Counted from the stretch's first letter, positions 37,938-46,463 are shown. The stretch: 51,965 nucleotides of DNA from Anaerolineae bacterium (GCA_023382675.1 JAHDWN010000023.1:1-51965), one strand, 5' to 3'. Notes: generated from the letters alone by a model not told the origin. Program-made: numbers and translations.

Positions 37938-39125
37938 TTATCGATCTAAAAGTGCGGGCAGAAAGCCGCCGACAAAGGCATCACCGAGACCAATCGTAGT
38001 TGGAGCTGACGGTTCAACGTGTGCGACGGGCACGCAGCAGATCATGTTGCCGGGCAGTTGATTCAGGGCATCGGCAAGCTGCGCTGCCTCTTCGCCCGGC
38101 GGAAGGCTCTCGACTTCCTGGTAATCCTCGACAGTGAAGTCGTCGCCGTAACAGTAGCGCGTCGTTGCCATCGTTACGCCCGCTTTGAGCGCCTTGGCAA
38201 AACGCGCCGCCCCTGCGCCATAAGCGAGCGCCCAATGTCGCGTGTGGATGACCAGCCCTGGCCCAGGAAAAATGTCTGCCAGGTCACGCAGCGCGGCCTG
38301 GATCTGGAAAGCATCGAGCAAATCGACTTGCCTGCGCAGATAGCCCTGCATTTCATCTTCGTTGAGGCTGAAGACGTGGAGGTTTGGGGCTAAAGCGCGA
38401 ATGATCAGGTGGCTGAAGCTCGGCTCGTAAAAACCGCCGTCTTCATAATAGACCTGTGCATCGCTCGGCAGACTCGACATGATCCGCAGAATCGACTCCA
38501 GCCGGGCTTTGACCACCGCTTCATGCTGCATGGCATTGAGGCCCGAAATCAGAAACACTTTTGCGTCTGTGATCAGGCTGGCAAAGTCCTCGTTCATTTT
38601 CATCGTAATGTTGTCGACATCACTGTGATAGATGAGGCGATTGGGCTGGCTGGCGCACAGATCAATATCGCCCGCCCTGACGAGAGTATCTTTCCCAAAC
38701 TGCACAATCAGATGCGGATAGGAGCTGTCCTGCGCATTGCTACAGACGTAAGGGCTGTCCGGCGGGATCAGGCGGCGGACGTGGTCATTGATCGTGACGA
38801 GATGCAGCGCAGACGTATACCCGAATTTCCGCATGGCGATGGCCGCGCGCACGCTTGTGCCGCCGAGCGTGATCTTGCGGGCAAAGCGCTGCGAAAATGG
38901 CTCGATGATCTCCGGCGCGGCAATGAAGCGTTCGCCACCGCTGCCGAGCTTCAAGAAGCTCAGGATTGAGATGACGAGATCGCGTTCACTCTGAATCCGC
39001 CGGTCAATATCCAATTCGTCGGCATGAATGTCATACTCGATGATCAGGGCTTCAAAAACCGCGGAATTCCAGATGATCTCGTAGTCGATGTTATCGCCAA
39101 AGCCCAGGGCGATTCTTTCGTTCAT
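37938..39125 (-). CDS. ADP-dependent phosphofructokinase/glucokinase-family sugar kinase
   Basis: 395 residues. The N-terminus IALGFGDNIDYEI, the central GGTSVRAAIAMRKFGY, and the C-terminal TTIGLGDAFVGGFLPALL with the catalytic GxGD Asp (about 385) fit the ribokinase-fold ADP_PFK_GK family, whose members use ADP as phosphoryl donor. The length is longer than ordinary PfkB (about 310). The family is best known from archaea and animals. It follows a class II aldolase gene in the second sugar operon, so it may make the phosphorylated sugar that the aldolase cleaves. Donor specificity cannot be read with certainty. Confidence 0.72.
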   Translation of the reverse strand: MNERIALGFGDNIDYEIIWNSAVFEALIIEYDIHADELDIDRRIQSERDLVISILSFLKLGSGGERFIAAPEIIEPFSQRFARKITLGGTSVRAAIAMRKFGYTSALHLVTINDHVRRLIPPDSPYVCSNAQDSSYPHLIVQFGKDTLVRAGDIDLCASQPNRLIYHSDVDNITMKMNEDFASLITDAKVFLISGLNAMQHEAVVKARLESILRIMSSLPSDAQVYYEDGGFYEPSFSHLIIRALAPNLHVFSLNEDEMQGYLRRQVDLLDAFQIQAALRDLADIFPGPGLVIHTRHWALAYGAGAARFAKALKAGVTMATTRYCYGDDFTVEDYQEVESLPPGEEAAQLADALNQLPGNMICCVPVAHVEPSAPTTIGLGDAFVGGFLPALLDR

Positions 39126-39239
39126 GAATGCACATCCCTCGTCTGTGCGGTCGTGGTGACAACAAAGCGAATGGTCACAGGACGGCCATTCGCTTTGTTG
39201 CTTGCCGGGTTTGAAGTCGTATGCAGGCTGTGGGCGGTC

Positions 39240-40100
39240 CTAATAGAGTGCCGCTTTGCCAGTCGCATCAAACAGGTCGATTTTATGGTGAGCAACTTGT
39301 TTCATAGCATCGATACAGGCGGGGTAGAAAGTGAGCGGCTCGTACAGACGGGTGTCGGCCAGCAATTCACGCACCTTCTGGTAAAAAGCGTTCTTAATAT
39401 CGCTGGAGATATTGATCTTGTTGATGCCCAGCTTCACAGCCATGGCAATTTCCTCATCCGGATTGGCCGACCCGCCATGAAGCACCAGCGGAAGATCCAC
39501 CCTGGCGGTGATCTCCTTCAGTAGTTCCAGGTGCAATTCAGGCTTCTTGTCTTTCGGATACAGACCGTGTGCAGTCCCAATCGCAACGGCCAACGTGTCT
39601 ACGCCGGTCGCATTCACGAAAGTTTCGACTTCGTCAGGATTTACGTAGATGATTTCGTCCGCACCGGCTTCCGCCTGCTCGCCCGTCGTGCCGATGGTGC
39701 CCAACTCACCTTCCACAGAAACGTTGACCAGGTGAGCAAGCTCGACCACCTGCCGACTGATGGCGATGTTCTCTTGCAGGGGCAGTGTGGAAGCATCAAT
39801 CATGACGGACGTAAATCCGGCTTGAATGGCCGTCATAATCTGGGTCATCGTTGAACCGTGATCCAGATGGATACAAACCGGGACACTGGCCTGGTGCGCC
39901 TCCTCGATGGCTGCCTTGATGAAAGAGGGCTTCACGAAAGCCAGCTCGTCCGGGTGGATGGCGAAGATCACAGGTGAAAACGCTTCTTCAGAGGCTTCAA
40001 CGACGCCTCGCAGCAGCATACTGTTACTGATATTGAACGCCGGCACAGCAAACGAGTGCCTATGCGCAACGGCCAGCAAATCCTTCATGTTCATCAGCAT
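39240..40100 (-). CDS. Class II fructose/tagatose-bisphosphate aldolase family protein
   Basis: 286 residues, the size of KbaY/GatY-type aldolases. Zinc and catalytic motifs: CIHLDHGSTMTQIMTAIQAG (His-Asp-His region), the acidic VEGELGTIG, LVLHGGSANPDEEI and INISSDIKNAF, which binds the substrate phosphate. It cleaves a ketose (bis)phosphate to dihydroxyacetone phosphate and an aldehyde. It lies between ABC permease genes and the ADP-dependent-type kinase gene; DhaKL are encoded divergently upstream of the operon. Confidence 0.9.
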   Translation of the reverse strand: MLMNMKDLLAVAHRHSFAVPAFNISNSMLLRGVVEASEEAFSPVIFAIHPDELAFVKPSFIKAAIEEAHQASVPVCIHLDHGSTMTQIMTAIQAGFTSVMIDASTLPLQENIAISRQVVELAHLVNVSVEGELGTIGTTGEQAEAGADEIIYVNPDEVETFVNATGVDTLAVAIGTAHGLYPKDKKPELHLELLKEITARVDLPLVLHGGSANPDEEIAMAVKLGINKINISSDIKNAFYQKVRELLADTRLYEPLTFYPACIDAMKQVAHHKIDLFDATGKAALY

Positions 40101-40181
40101 GGTGATGACTCCGTTCAGTGAAATGATAGATCAATGCCAAAACTTCGATAAATCATCTAGCTATTCAGAATTGAGGCATTC

Positions 40182-41033
40182 TTATCCTTTGACGGAACCT
40201 AAGGCCATACCCGCAATAAAGTAACGTTGGAAGAGCAGGAACAGGATCAGCACGGGCAGCGATCCGAGCACGCTCATCGCCATCATTTGGTTCCACTCGA
40301 AGGAATGCTGCCCCATGAGTAATTGGATGCCGATAGGAACGGTGCGCATGTCGGTGGTTTTCGTCAGCGTGAGCGCGAACAGGAATTCATTCCATGCCAG
40401 CATAAAGGTGTAGACACCGACGGAAACAATGCCCGGCAGAGAAATCGGCGTGAGAATTCTCCATAGAATGACGAAACTACCTCCGCCATCAATCATGACA
40501 GCTTCATCGAGGTCTCGTGGCAGTGTATTGAAATAGCCCGTCATCATGATGATTGCGTAGGGCAGTGTAAAGACCATATAGGTCAGGATCAGCGCCCAAT
40601 AGGTATTGTAAAGCTGAAGCGCGACGATCAGGCCAAAGTATGGGATCATCAAGGTAATTGGCGGCACAGATTGCACACCAATGATGATCAAATTCAAAGT
40701 GCGCTTGAATCTGAATTCGTAGCGGCTGAAGCTGAAGCCCGCCATGATGCCAACTGCTAGTGTGCAAAGCGTGACCAGCCCGGACACCAGATAGCTGTTG
40801 ACAAAAAAGCGCACTTTCTGCGGATCGGTGAGCACCGCCAGGTACGCAGCGAAGGAGAACGAATCGTCAACTAACTGGGGTGGATAGGCAAAGATCTGAG
40901 TGTTCGATTTGAATGAGGATGCCACCATCCACAATACGGGCAGTCCTGCGAACATGGCGCCGAGTATTAGCCCCACAATGACCAATATTTTCGTCAGGCT
41001 GCTGTTTCCGGGTTGGGTCGTTATCCTATTCAT
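40182..41033 (-). CDS. Carbohydrate ABC transporter permease (MalG type), second importer
   Basis: 283 residues, six membrane helices. EAA loop RDLDEAVMIDGGGSFVILWR then ILTPISLPGIVSVGVY; N-terminal GLPVLWMVASSFKSN is typical. The ATG overlaps the 3' end of the MalF-type gene by 8 nt. No local ATPase gene. Confidence 0.92.
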   Translation of the reverse strand: MNRITTQPGNSSLTKILVIVGLILGAMFAGLPVLWMVASSFKSNTQIFAYPPQLVDDSFSFAAYLAVLTDPQKVRFFVNSYLVSGLVTLCTLAVGIMAGFSFSRYEFRFKRTLNLIIIGVQSVPPITLMIPYFGLIVALQLYNTYWALILTYMVFTLPYAIIMMTGYFNTLPRDLDEAVMIDGGGSFVILWRILTPISLPGIVSVGVYTFMLAWNEFLFALTLTKTTDMRTVPIGIQLLMGQHSFEWNQMMAMSVLGSLPVLILFLLFQRYFIAGMALGSVKG

Positions 41034-41952
41034 TTGCCAACCTCTGATTTCTCACATAGAACACTGCCACAAAGGTTGACATGGCCAGAATGACCATGGC
41101 AGTTGTCGAGGCCAAAGAAAACTCATAAGAACTGAACGCCAGTTTGTACGTGTACGTGCTCAATACCTCCGACGCGCGGACTGGCCCGCCGCCCGTCGTC
41201 ATCCAGATCAAGGTGAATTGATGCGTCGTCCAGATGAAATCGAGCATCGCCAGACTGATGATGATCGGTCTGAGCAGAGGCAGTGTGATAAATCGAAAAA
41301 GCCCAAGGTTGTTGGCCCCATCGATCTTGCCCGCCTCGTACAGATCATCGGGTATGCCCTGTAGCCCGGCCAGGAAGCTGACCATGTAGAAGGGATAGCC
41401 TGACCAGATATTGATGAAGACTACGGATGCTAATGCTATTTGCCTTGAACTCAGCCATTCGATTTGTTCACCGGCGAGGCCAAAGCTTATGAGGAGGAAG
41501 TTGACCACGCCGTTTGGATTCAGCAGCAAGCGCCAGAGCACCGCAATGATCGAGGCTGTAAAGACCCAGGGCAGGATATAAACGACGCGGAAAAGCGCCC
41601 GCGTGCCTGGACCAATCAACCTGGTGTTCAAGAGGACGGCAAATGACAGGCCAAGAATAAAGTGAAAAATGACGCTCGCGACCGCCAGAATAAGGGTGTT
41701 TCGAAGCGCTTGAAGAAAATTACTGTCTGAGAGAATTTCCGCATAATTGCTGATGCCGATGAACGACGGCGGCACATTGGTGATGATGACGTTATCCATC
41801 AAAGAATAATAGAAGACCGTCGCTATCGGAATGAGGGACAACACGGCCAACAGGAGCAATGTCGGCGACAAATAGGCATAGGGAACGAGCTGTTTCCTTA
41901 TTCTCAGTCTAGCTGGGGGTCTCTCCCGTGTTGAGGCAGTGATACTCGCCAT
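41026..41952 (-). CDS. Carbohydrate ABC transporter permease (MalF type), second importer
   Basis: 308 residues from the ATG at 41952. The frame stays open to 42168, but that extension runs through the structured intergenic element and carries no family sequence. Basic N-terminus RERPPARLRIRKQLVPYAYL then six helices; EAA loop PDDLYEAGKIDGANNLGLFR; FTLIWMTTGGGPVRASEVLS near the C-terminus. A weak AAGGAT lies about 10 nt before the start. Channel half with the MalG-type subunit. Confidence 0.9.
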   Translation of the reverse strand: MASITASTRERPPARLRIRKQLVPYAYLSPTLLLLAVLSLIPIATVFYYSLMDNVIITNVPPSFIGISNYAEILSDSNFLQALRNTLILAVASVIFHFILGLSFAVLLNTRLIGPGTRALFRVVYILPWVFTASIIAVLWRLLLNPNGVVNFLLISFGLAGEQIEWLSSRQIALASVVFINIWSGYPFYMVSFLAGLQGIPDDLYEAGKIDGANNLGLFRFITLPLLRPIIISLAMLDFIWTTHQFTLIWMTTGGGPVRASEVLSTYTYKLAFSSYEFSLASTTAMVILAMSTFVAVFYVRNQRLANE

Positions 41953-41978
41953 TGGGATGTCGATCCTTGTCTCTTTTA

Positions 41979-42013
41979 GTGGAGGCTGCAAGACAACGCC
42001 TCGCAGCCTCCAC
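41979..42013. promoter_or_regulatory. Intercistronic hairpin between binding-protein and permease genes, second importer
   Basis: GTGGAGGCTGC (41979-41989) pairs perfectly with GCAGCCTCCAC (42003-42013), 13-nt loop, ending 27 nt upstream of the permease start. Same placement as the hairpin at 33511-33546 in the other sugar operon, suggesting control of binding-protein to permease ratio. Confidence 0.7.
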
Positions 42014-42024
42014 ATCAGGAGGAG

Positions 42025-42176
42025 GTACCCCTGGTGCAATTTTAGGGCGCTATGGTTGAATCTGTCCCCTCCCCTCAATCCCCTCCCCATCGCGATGGGG
42101 AGGGGACGAACCGCAGGTTCGAGGGTAGGGATGAAAGGCGACTCAAGCCATTTACTCTGAGGCTGCACCAGGGTAC
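42025..42176. repeat. Nested inverted-repeat element in ABC intergenic region
   Basis: Outer arms GTACCCCTGGTGCA (42025-42038) and TGCACCAGGGTAC (42164-42176) are inverted with one extra C. Inside lie a perfect 28-nt palindrome (42079-42106, TCCCCTCCCCATCG and its complement), an alternative 11-bp pairing of GTCCCCTCCCC (42064-42074) with GGGGAGGGGAC (42097-42107), and a CGAACC-GCA-GGTTCG hairpin (42107-42121). It looks like a small non-coding repeat (REP/MITE-like) rather than part of a gene. No target-site duplication identified. Confidence 0.6.
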
Positions 42177-42183
42177 GGCTGAA

Positions 42184-43437
42184 TTATTCGAAGTGTGCCA
42201 TCCAGGCGTCCTGCGCCGTGGTCAGGAACTCGTCCAACGTCATGTCGCCATCCAGGTAGAGTTGGAAGGGTTCTTCGAACTCACGCATGAGAGTTTCCGC
42301 AACCGGCAGGCCGACGAATTCATTCGCCAGGTAACCGGCCTGGAAGACCTCGAACGCGGCGGCGAACAATTCGTCTGTCTGGACAAAGTCCGGCGTGCTG
42401 TTGACGTTGCCAGGGAAGGCATTGGCAATGGAGGACAGCCGTGAGTTGACATCCGCGCTCATCAGGAACTCGACCAGTTTCCAGGCTTCGGCCTTGTTCT
42501 CGCTGTTTTCCGCGACACCGATGCCCCACGACGCATACGGCAGACCGCGAGGGCCATCGTAGCCTTCAGCGGCTGGCAGCGCGGTGATGGCGAAGTTGAG
42601 TTCAGGGTTGCGTTCGCGGATCAGGTTGATGTGCGCCAGGGTGTCGACCATCATGCCGACGCGCCCGTTGGTGAACTCTTCCACCTTGTCCTGCTCGCGC
42701 ATGGCGAAGGCACCGGGGGCCACGACACCCGCATCCCACAGGCTCTTGATGTATTCCATGGCGCTGCTGACGTCGGCATTGTCTACCAGGTTGGGCAGCC
42801 CGTCTTTCATCATGCTGCCGCCAGTTGCCCAGACCCACGACATCACGTCGTTCTGGATACCGTTCGGCTGTTCCGTGGACAGGGGGATTACCCAGCCGTA
42901 AACGTTGTTATCGGGATTGGTCATGGCGGTGGCGGCAGCGGCAAATTCGTCCCGCGTGGAGGGTGGACTCATAACGCCCGCCGCTTCCATCAAGTCCAGA
43001 TTGACAAACACTGGATAAACGAAGTTGACGACCGGGATCATGTAGGTCGCGCCGTTGAGCTGAATCTGGGCTGCCAGTTCGCTGTCATCGTATCCAGCTT
43101 CCACCATCAGATCGGACAGGCTGGCGAGCGATCCCTGCTTGACAAAGTCACTTACCCACGCCCCATCGAGACCCACAACGTCGGACATGGTGCCTGTCGC
43201 TGCGCCGGCAACAATCTGATCTCTGGTTGTGGAATATGGGCCGCTGATCAGTTCGACGGTGATACCCGGATTCTGTGCTTCGAATTCATCCATGAGTGCC
43301 CTGAATTCCCCGGCAGGCAGTTCCGGTTCCCACCACTGGGAGAATTCCAAGGTAACGGCATCCTGGGCCATCACGGCCCCGACCGCCACGAGTAACATCG
43401 CTACCATCAACAATAGCGTGATAGTTTTGCGCTTCAT
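42184..43437 (-). CDS. Extracellular sugar-binding protein, second ABC importer
   Basis: 417 residues. Sec signal of about 24 residues (KRKTITLLLMVAMLLVAVG then VMA), mature start QDAVTLEF, no lipobox. Typical cluster-B sugar-binding features: ALMDEFEAQNPGITVELISG, DVVGLDGAWVSDFVKQGSL, GMMVDTLAHINLIRERNPEL, GIGVAENSENKAEAWKLVEF. It delivers a sugar to the permeases at 40182-41952. The RpiR regulator gene lies 126 nt upstream on the same strand. Confidence 0.92.
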   Translation of the reverse strand: MKRKTITLLLMVAMLLVAVGAVMAQDAVTLEFSQWWEPELPAGEFRALMDEFEAQNPGITVELISGPYSTTRDQIVAGAATGTMSDVVGLDGAWVSDFVKQGSLASLSDLMVEAGYDDSELAAQIQLNGATYMIPVVNFVYPVFVNLDLMEAAGVMSPPSTRDEFAAAATAMTNPDNNVYGWVIPLSTEQPNGIQNDVMSWVWATGGSMMKDGLPNLVDNADVSSAMEYIKSLWDAGVVAPGAFAMREQDKVEEFTNGRVGMMVDTLAHINLIRERNPELNFAITALPAAEGYDGPRGLPYASWGIGVAENSENKAEAWKLVEFLMSADVNSRLSSIANAFPGNVNSTPDFVQTDELFAAAFEVFQAGYLANEFVGLPVAETLMREFEEPFQLYLDGDMTLDEFLTTAQDAWMAHFE

Positions 43438-43563
43438 TTCAATCTCCTGGAAGATGCATATATGCAGCGAACTTTCATTAACAACGCCCTGCGTACATCC
43501 TCGTGCAGAGCCTTCCGCCTATTCATGTTCCTTACATCTACCCTCTCTTTCCGTTCTGCGAAC

Positions 43564-44427
43564 TCAGTACTTGCGATGCTCGGTCGCCCTGGTTGTTTTG
43601 GAGACGGCCTGCATCATCGCGTCCGATTGCTCTATACAGATGCCGACATAGACGGCTTCTGTTAGCGCCAACATTGCCAGGTTAGAGTCCCACCGCTCTT
43701 CGCGAAAATGGCTGATGCGCGTGGCTGTGAACAAACACAGATCGGCGTGACGGGTCAGGGGCGCTTCGGAGTGATTGGTAATGCAGATCGTGCGTGCGCC
43801 GCCGCGTTTCGCCAGTTCCAGCGCGTGAACGGTGTCGATTGAACTGCCTGTATGTGAAATGCCCACCGCTACATCTTCAGGGGATGCCAGCGTGGCGTGC
43901 ATTTCCTGGAGCGTCGGATCGATGGAAAAGCGGCTCCACAGGCCGATCTTGGACAGGCGGAAATTGAGATCCATCGCTATGGGGATGGAGTTGCCGGAAG
44001 CAAACAGGACGATCTGGCGGGCGTTGCTCAGGGCTTTAATGGCCGCTTCTAGCACGTCGATGTCCAGGATCCGCATGGTGTCTTCCAGGGAGCGCAGGCC
44101 CAGCATCATGGCTTTTTGCACTGCGGTCGCTGGTCCATCGTCCGGCATCAGGTCTTCGTGGACGATCATATTCGGCGAGACAATATCCTCAGCCAGACGA
44201 ATCTTGAGCGCGTGAAACCCGGAGTAGCCCAAGGACTGTGCAAAACGGACGATGCTGGCCTCACTCACACCCACACGCGCACCTAACTCCGTAATGTTCA
44301 AATTGATCGTCTCTTGGGGTGAATTCAAAATAAACTGCGCGATCTTCTGATTAGCCCCCTTGAGTTTGGGGAGCGCATCCGAGATCACCGACAGCGAGCC
44401 ACGGTCATGTTTAGTTTGATTTTTCAT
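43564..44427 (-). CDS. MurR/RpiR-family transcriptional regulator
   Basis: 287 residues. N-terminal HTH_6: LNITELGARVGVSEASIVRF then AQSLGYSGFHALKIRLAED (about 38-78). SIS sugar-phosphate-binding domain about 125-265, with IVLFASGNSIPIAMDLNFRL and VAVGISHTGSSIDTVHALEL. It should sense a phosphosugar and control the importer/aldolase/kinase operon and possibly dhaKL, which is divergent. A perfect 15-nt palindrome 20 nt before its start codon (44448-44462) is the likely operator. Confidence 0.92.
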   Translation of the reverse strand: MKNQTKHDRGSLSVISDALPKLKGANQKIAQFILNSPQETINLNITELGARVGVSEASIVRFAQSLGYSGFHALKIRLAEDIVSPNMIVHEDLMPDDGPATAVQKAMMLGLRSLEDTMRILDIDVLEAAIKALSNARQIVLFASGNSIPIAMDLNFRLSKIGLWSRFSIDPTLQEMHATLASPEDVAVGISHTGSSIDTVHALELAKRGGARTICITNHSEAPLTRHADLCLFTATRISHFREERWDSNLAMLALTEAVYVGICIEQSDAMMQAVSKTTRATEHRKY

Positions 44428-44777
44428 AGAAGTAGAACATCAGCAATTGAAAATTATTTTCAGAATATGACGCGACATGAAAGAAATGTCAATATTTTTT
44501 TGTGCAATTTGAACAGATATAAGGGTGATCGATCAGCAACATGTGTAGAGCAGTCGCTGCGGGAACCTTGTCGTGCTGCTAAAAACGATAGGGATTTCAT
44601 GGGTATGGGGTCGAACAAGACAGGGCAAGTTGAACATATTTTCACGCCAAAGCCTGTCCATGAGCTTCACTACGCATATCCGCTGCGCATTTTGCAGCCG
44701 TTTCCAACTTCGCTACAAGCTACGCGCTTATACGCTGAATCACTCATCGGGGAAAACAAGCTGTTGAGGGTTCAACC
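44428..44777. other. 350-bp divergent regulatory region between RpiR and DhaK genes
   Basis: A/T-rich, especially 44448-44520. It holds the palindrome at 44448-44462, the GACAT/ATGTC repeat at 44474-44490 and, at the right end, GAGGG as ribosome site for dhaK. An open frame of 124 codons crosses it, but it resembles nothing, overlaps both neighbours and has atypical composition, so I do not call a gene. Confidence 0.6.
44448..44462. promoter_or_regulatory. Candidate RpiR operator
   Basis: TGAAAATTATTTTCA, a perfect 15-nt palindrome with one central base, 20 nt upstream of the RpiR start. RpiR-family operators are commonly A/T-rich palindromes of the TGAAA-N-TTTCA kind. A second inverted repeat GACAT-7-ATGTC follows at 44474-44490. 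Confidence 0.6.
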
Positions 44778-45788
44778 TTGAAGAAGATTTCGAACAACCC
44801 TGAGAATTATGTTCCTGAAATGCTGGCGGGTTTGCTGGCTGCACATCCTGGTCGTCTAAAATCTGTCGCTGGTGATGTTCACTGCATCGTCCGCGCAGAT
44901 TCCCCGGTTGAAGGTAAAGTCGGCATTGTGGCCGGCGGTGGCTCTGGGCATTTGCCGGTCTTTCTTGGCTACGTTGGCCGTGGGATGCTTGACGGCTGCG
45001 CGGTTGGCGATGTGTTCGCTTCCCCGACCATCGATCAGATGTACGAGACGACGAAGGCCGTGGACGGCGGCGCGGGCGTGCTGCATCTCTTTGGCAATTA
45101 TGGCGGGGATGTGATGAACTTCGCCGCTGCCGCCGATCAAGCGGACATGGAAGACAGCATCCAGGTCGCGACCGTGTTGGTCGTCGATGATGTCGCGAGC
45201 GCTCCGGCAGATCGTGCCAGCAGCCGCCGTGGTGTGGCGGGCATGGTTTACGCCTTCAAGATCGCGGGCGCTTTGGCGGAGGAAAAAGCCAGTCTGGCGC
45301 AGGTCAAAGCGATTGCAGAGCACTGCCTCGCCAATACACGCAGTATGGGCGTCGCGCTGGGGCCGTGTACTGTGCCACAGGTGGGCAAGCCGACCTTCAC
45401 GCTTGGCGACGACGAAATGGAAATTGGCATGGGCATTCACGGTGAACAGGGTGTGCGCCGTGGTAAGCTGCAAACTGCGGACGAGATCCTCGATCAGCTC
45501 ATTCAGCCCATCCTTGACGACATTGCGCTCGGCGGCAGTGAAGTGAGCGTGATGCTGAACAGCCTCGGCGGGACGCCGCTCGAAGAACTCTACATCATGT
45601 ATCGACGCCTGCTCGAAGTCCTCAACCGGCACAACGTAACCGTCTATCGTCCCTACATCGGACGTTTCGCCACGTCGATGGAGATGGTCGGCGCGTCGTT
45701 GACCGTGCTCAAGCTCGATAGCGAACTCAAGCGGCTGCTGGATGCGCCGGCTTCGACCCCGTTCTTTGATCAAGGTCAGAATGTTTGA
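44778..45788 (+). CDS. dhaK: Dihydroxyacetone kinase subunit DhaK-like
   Basis: 336 residues, full length. It starts with TTG at 44778: GAGGG stands 7 nt upstream and the first residues KKISNNPENYVPEMLAGLLA match the DhaK N-terminus. The substrate is held covalently by His221 in MGIHGEQG; GGGSGHLP (His58) and Asp111 in NYGGDVMNF are the other active-site groups. It binds dihydroxyacetone or a related ketose such as erythrulose (GHLPVFLGYVG departs from the E. coli GHEP pattern). With DhaL, 18 nt downstream, it makes DHAP or a tetrulose phosphate. Confidence 0.9.
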   Translation: MKKISNNPENYVPEMLAGLLAAHPGRLKSVAGDVHCIVRADSPVEGKVGIVAGGGSGHLPVFLGYVGRGMLDGCAVGDVFASPTIDQMYETTKAVDGGAGVLHLFGNYGGDVMNFAAAADQADMEDSIQVATVLVVDDVASAPADRASSRRGVAGMVYAFKIAGALAEEKASLAQVKAIAEHCLANTRSMGVALGPCTVPQVGKPTFTLGDDEMEIGMGIHGEQGVRRGKLQTADEILDQLIQPILDDIALGGSEVSVMLNSLGGTPLEELYIMYRRLLEVLNRHNVTVYRPYIGRFATSMEMVGASLTVLKLDSELKRLLDAPASTPFFDQGQNV

Positions 45789-45806
45789 GCAGCACGCATC
45801 CGAGGC

Positions 45807-46463
45807 ATGATGACGACAACACTCGACACAAAACAGATCAAGGCGCTGATGGGCGCGGTCGCAGATGACCTGATGGCGCACAAAGACGATCTCGCTGCGC
45901 TGGATGCAGAGCTTGGCGACGGTGATCTCGGTCGCACCATCGAACGAGGTTTCATCGCGATCAAGGAGGCGCTCACCGGAACCCTGCCCGACGATATCGG
46001 GCGGGCGCTGTTTCAGTTGGGCAAGACGTTCTCCAACGCTGCGCCGTCCAGTTTCGGCGCGCTGTATGGCACGGCGCTGATGAAATCTGGCACGGCCCTC
46101 AAGGACAAGCTTACGGTGACGCTGCCCGAATGCGCTGACGCGATCCAGGCGGCGCTCGATGCGCTGATTGAGCGCGGCAAGGCACAGGTGGGCGACAAGA
46201 CGATGCTCGACGCGATTGCTCCGGCCATCACGGCCATGCGCGCTGCGCTGGCCGACTCTGGCGACGACGTGAGCGCGGCGGTTGTCCTGCGTGCGGCGGC
46301 GGTGGCCGCTCAGCATGGCGCGGACGAAACCGCCAATTTGCAGTCGAAGATTGGGCGGGCAAGCTGGCAGGGTGAGCGCTCAACCGGCAAGAAAGACCCT
46401 GGTGCGCAGGCTATCGCATACATGTTTGCGGCGGTAGCAGACTATCTTGAGGCGCAGCTATAG
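45807..46463 (+). CDS. dhaL: Dihydroxyacetone kinase subunit DhaL-like (nucleotide-binding)
   Basis: 218 residues. The Mg-nucleotide motif LDAELGDGDLG supplies Asp33, Asp38 and Asp40; the family usually has DHG where this has DLG. Helical barrel with SSFGALYGTALMKSG and KIGRASWQGERSTGKKDPGA, the C-terminal phosphate-contact loop. There is no DhaM (PTS phosphotransfer) gene in the window, so direct use of ATP, as in single-protein DHA kinases, is likely. GAGGC precedes the tandem ATGs; the second (45810) is better spaced. Confidence 0.9.
   Translation: MMTTTLDTKQIKALMGAVADDLMAHKDDLAALDAELGDGDLGRTIERGFIAIKEALTGTLPDDIGRALFQLGKTFSNAAPSSFGALYGTALMKSGTALKDKLTVTLPECADAIQAALDALIERGKAQVGDKTMLDAIAPAITAMRAALADSGDDVSAAVVLRAAAVAAQHGADETANLQSKIGRASWQGERSTGKKDPGAQAIAYMFAAVADYLEAQL

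Noticed and set aside
42107-42130. GGTTCGAG sequence resembling a tRNA T-loop
   Set aside because: No acceptor, D or anticodon arms can be built around it; it is part of the small hairpin in the repeat element.
41953-42168. N-terminal extension of the second MalF-type permease
   Set aside because: It reads through the palindromic element and hairpin, and the normal family N-terminus begins at 41952.
44407-44781. A 124-codon open frame crossing the RpiR-dhaK intergenic region
   Set aside because: Overlaps both neighbouring genes, lacks a ribosome site and any family resemblance, and spans the operator region.
44856-46316. A 486-codon open frame on the minus strand
   Set aside because: Antisense to dhaK and dhaL, both of which have clear catalytic residues and ribosome sites.
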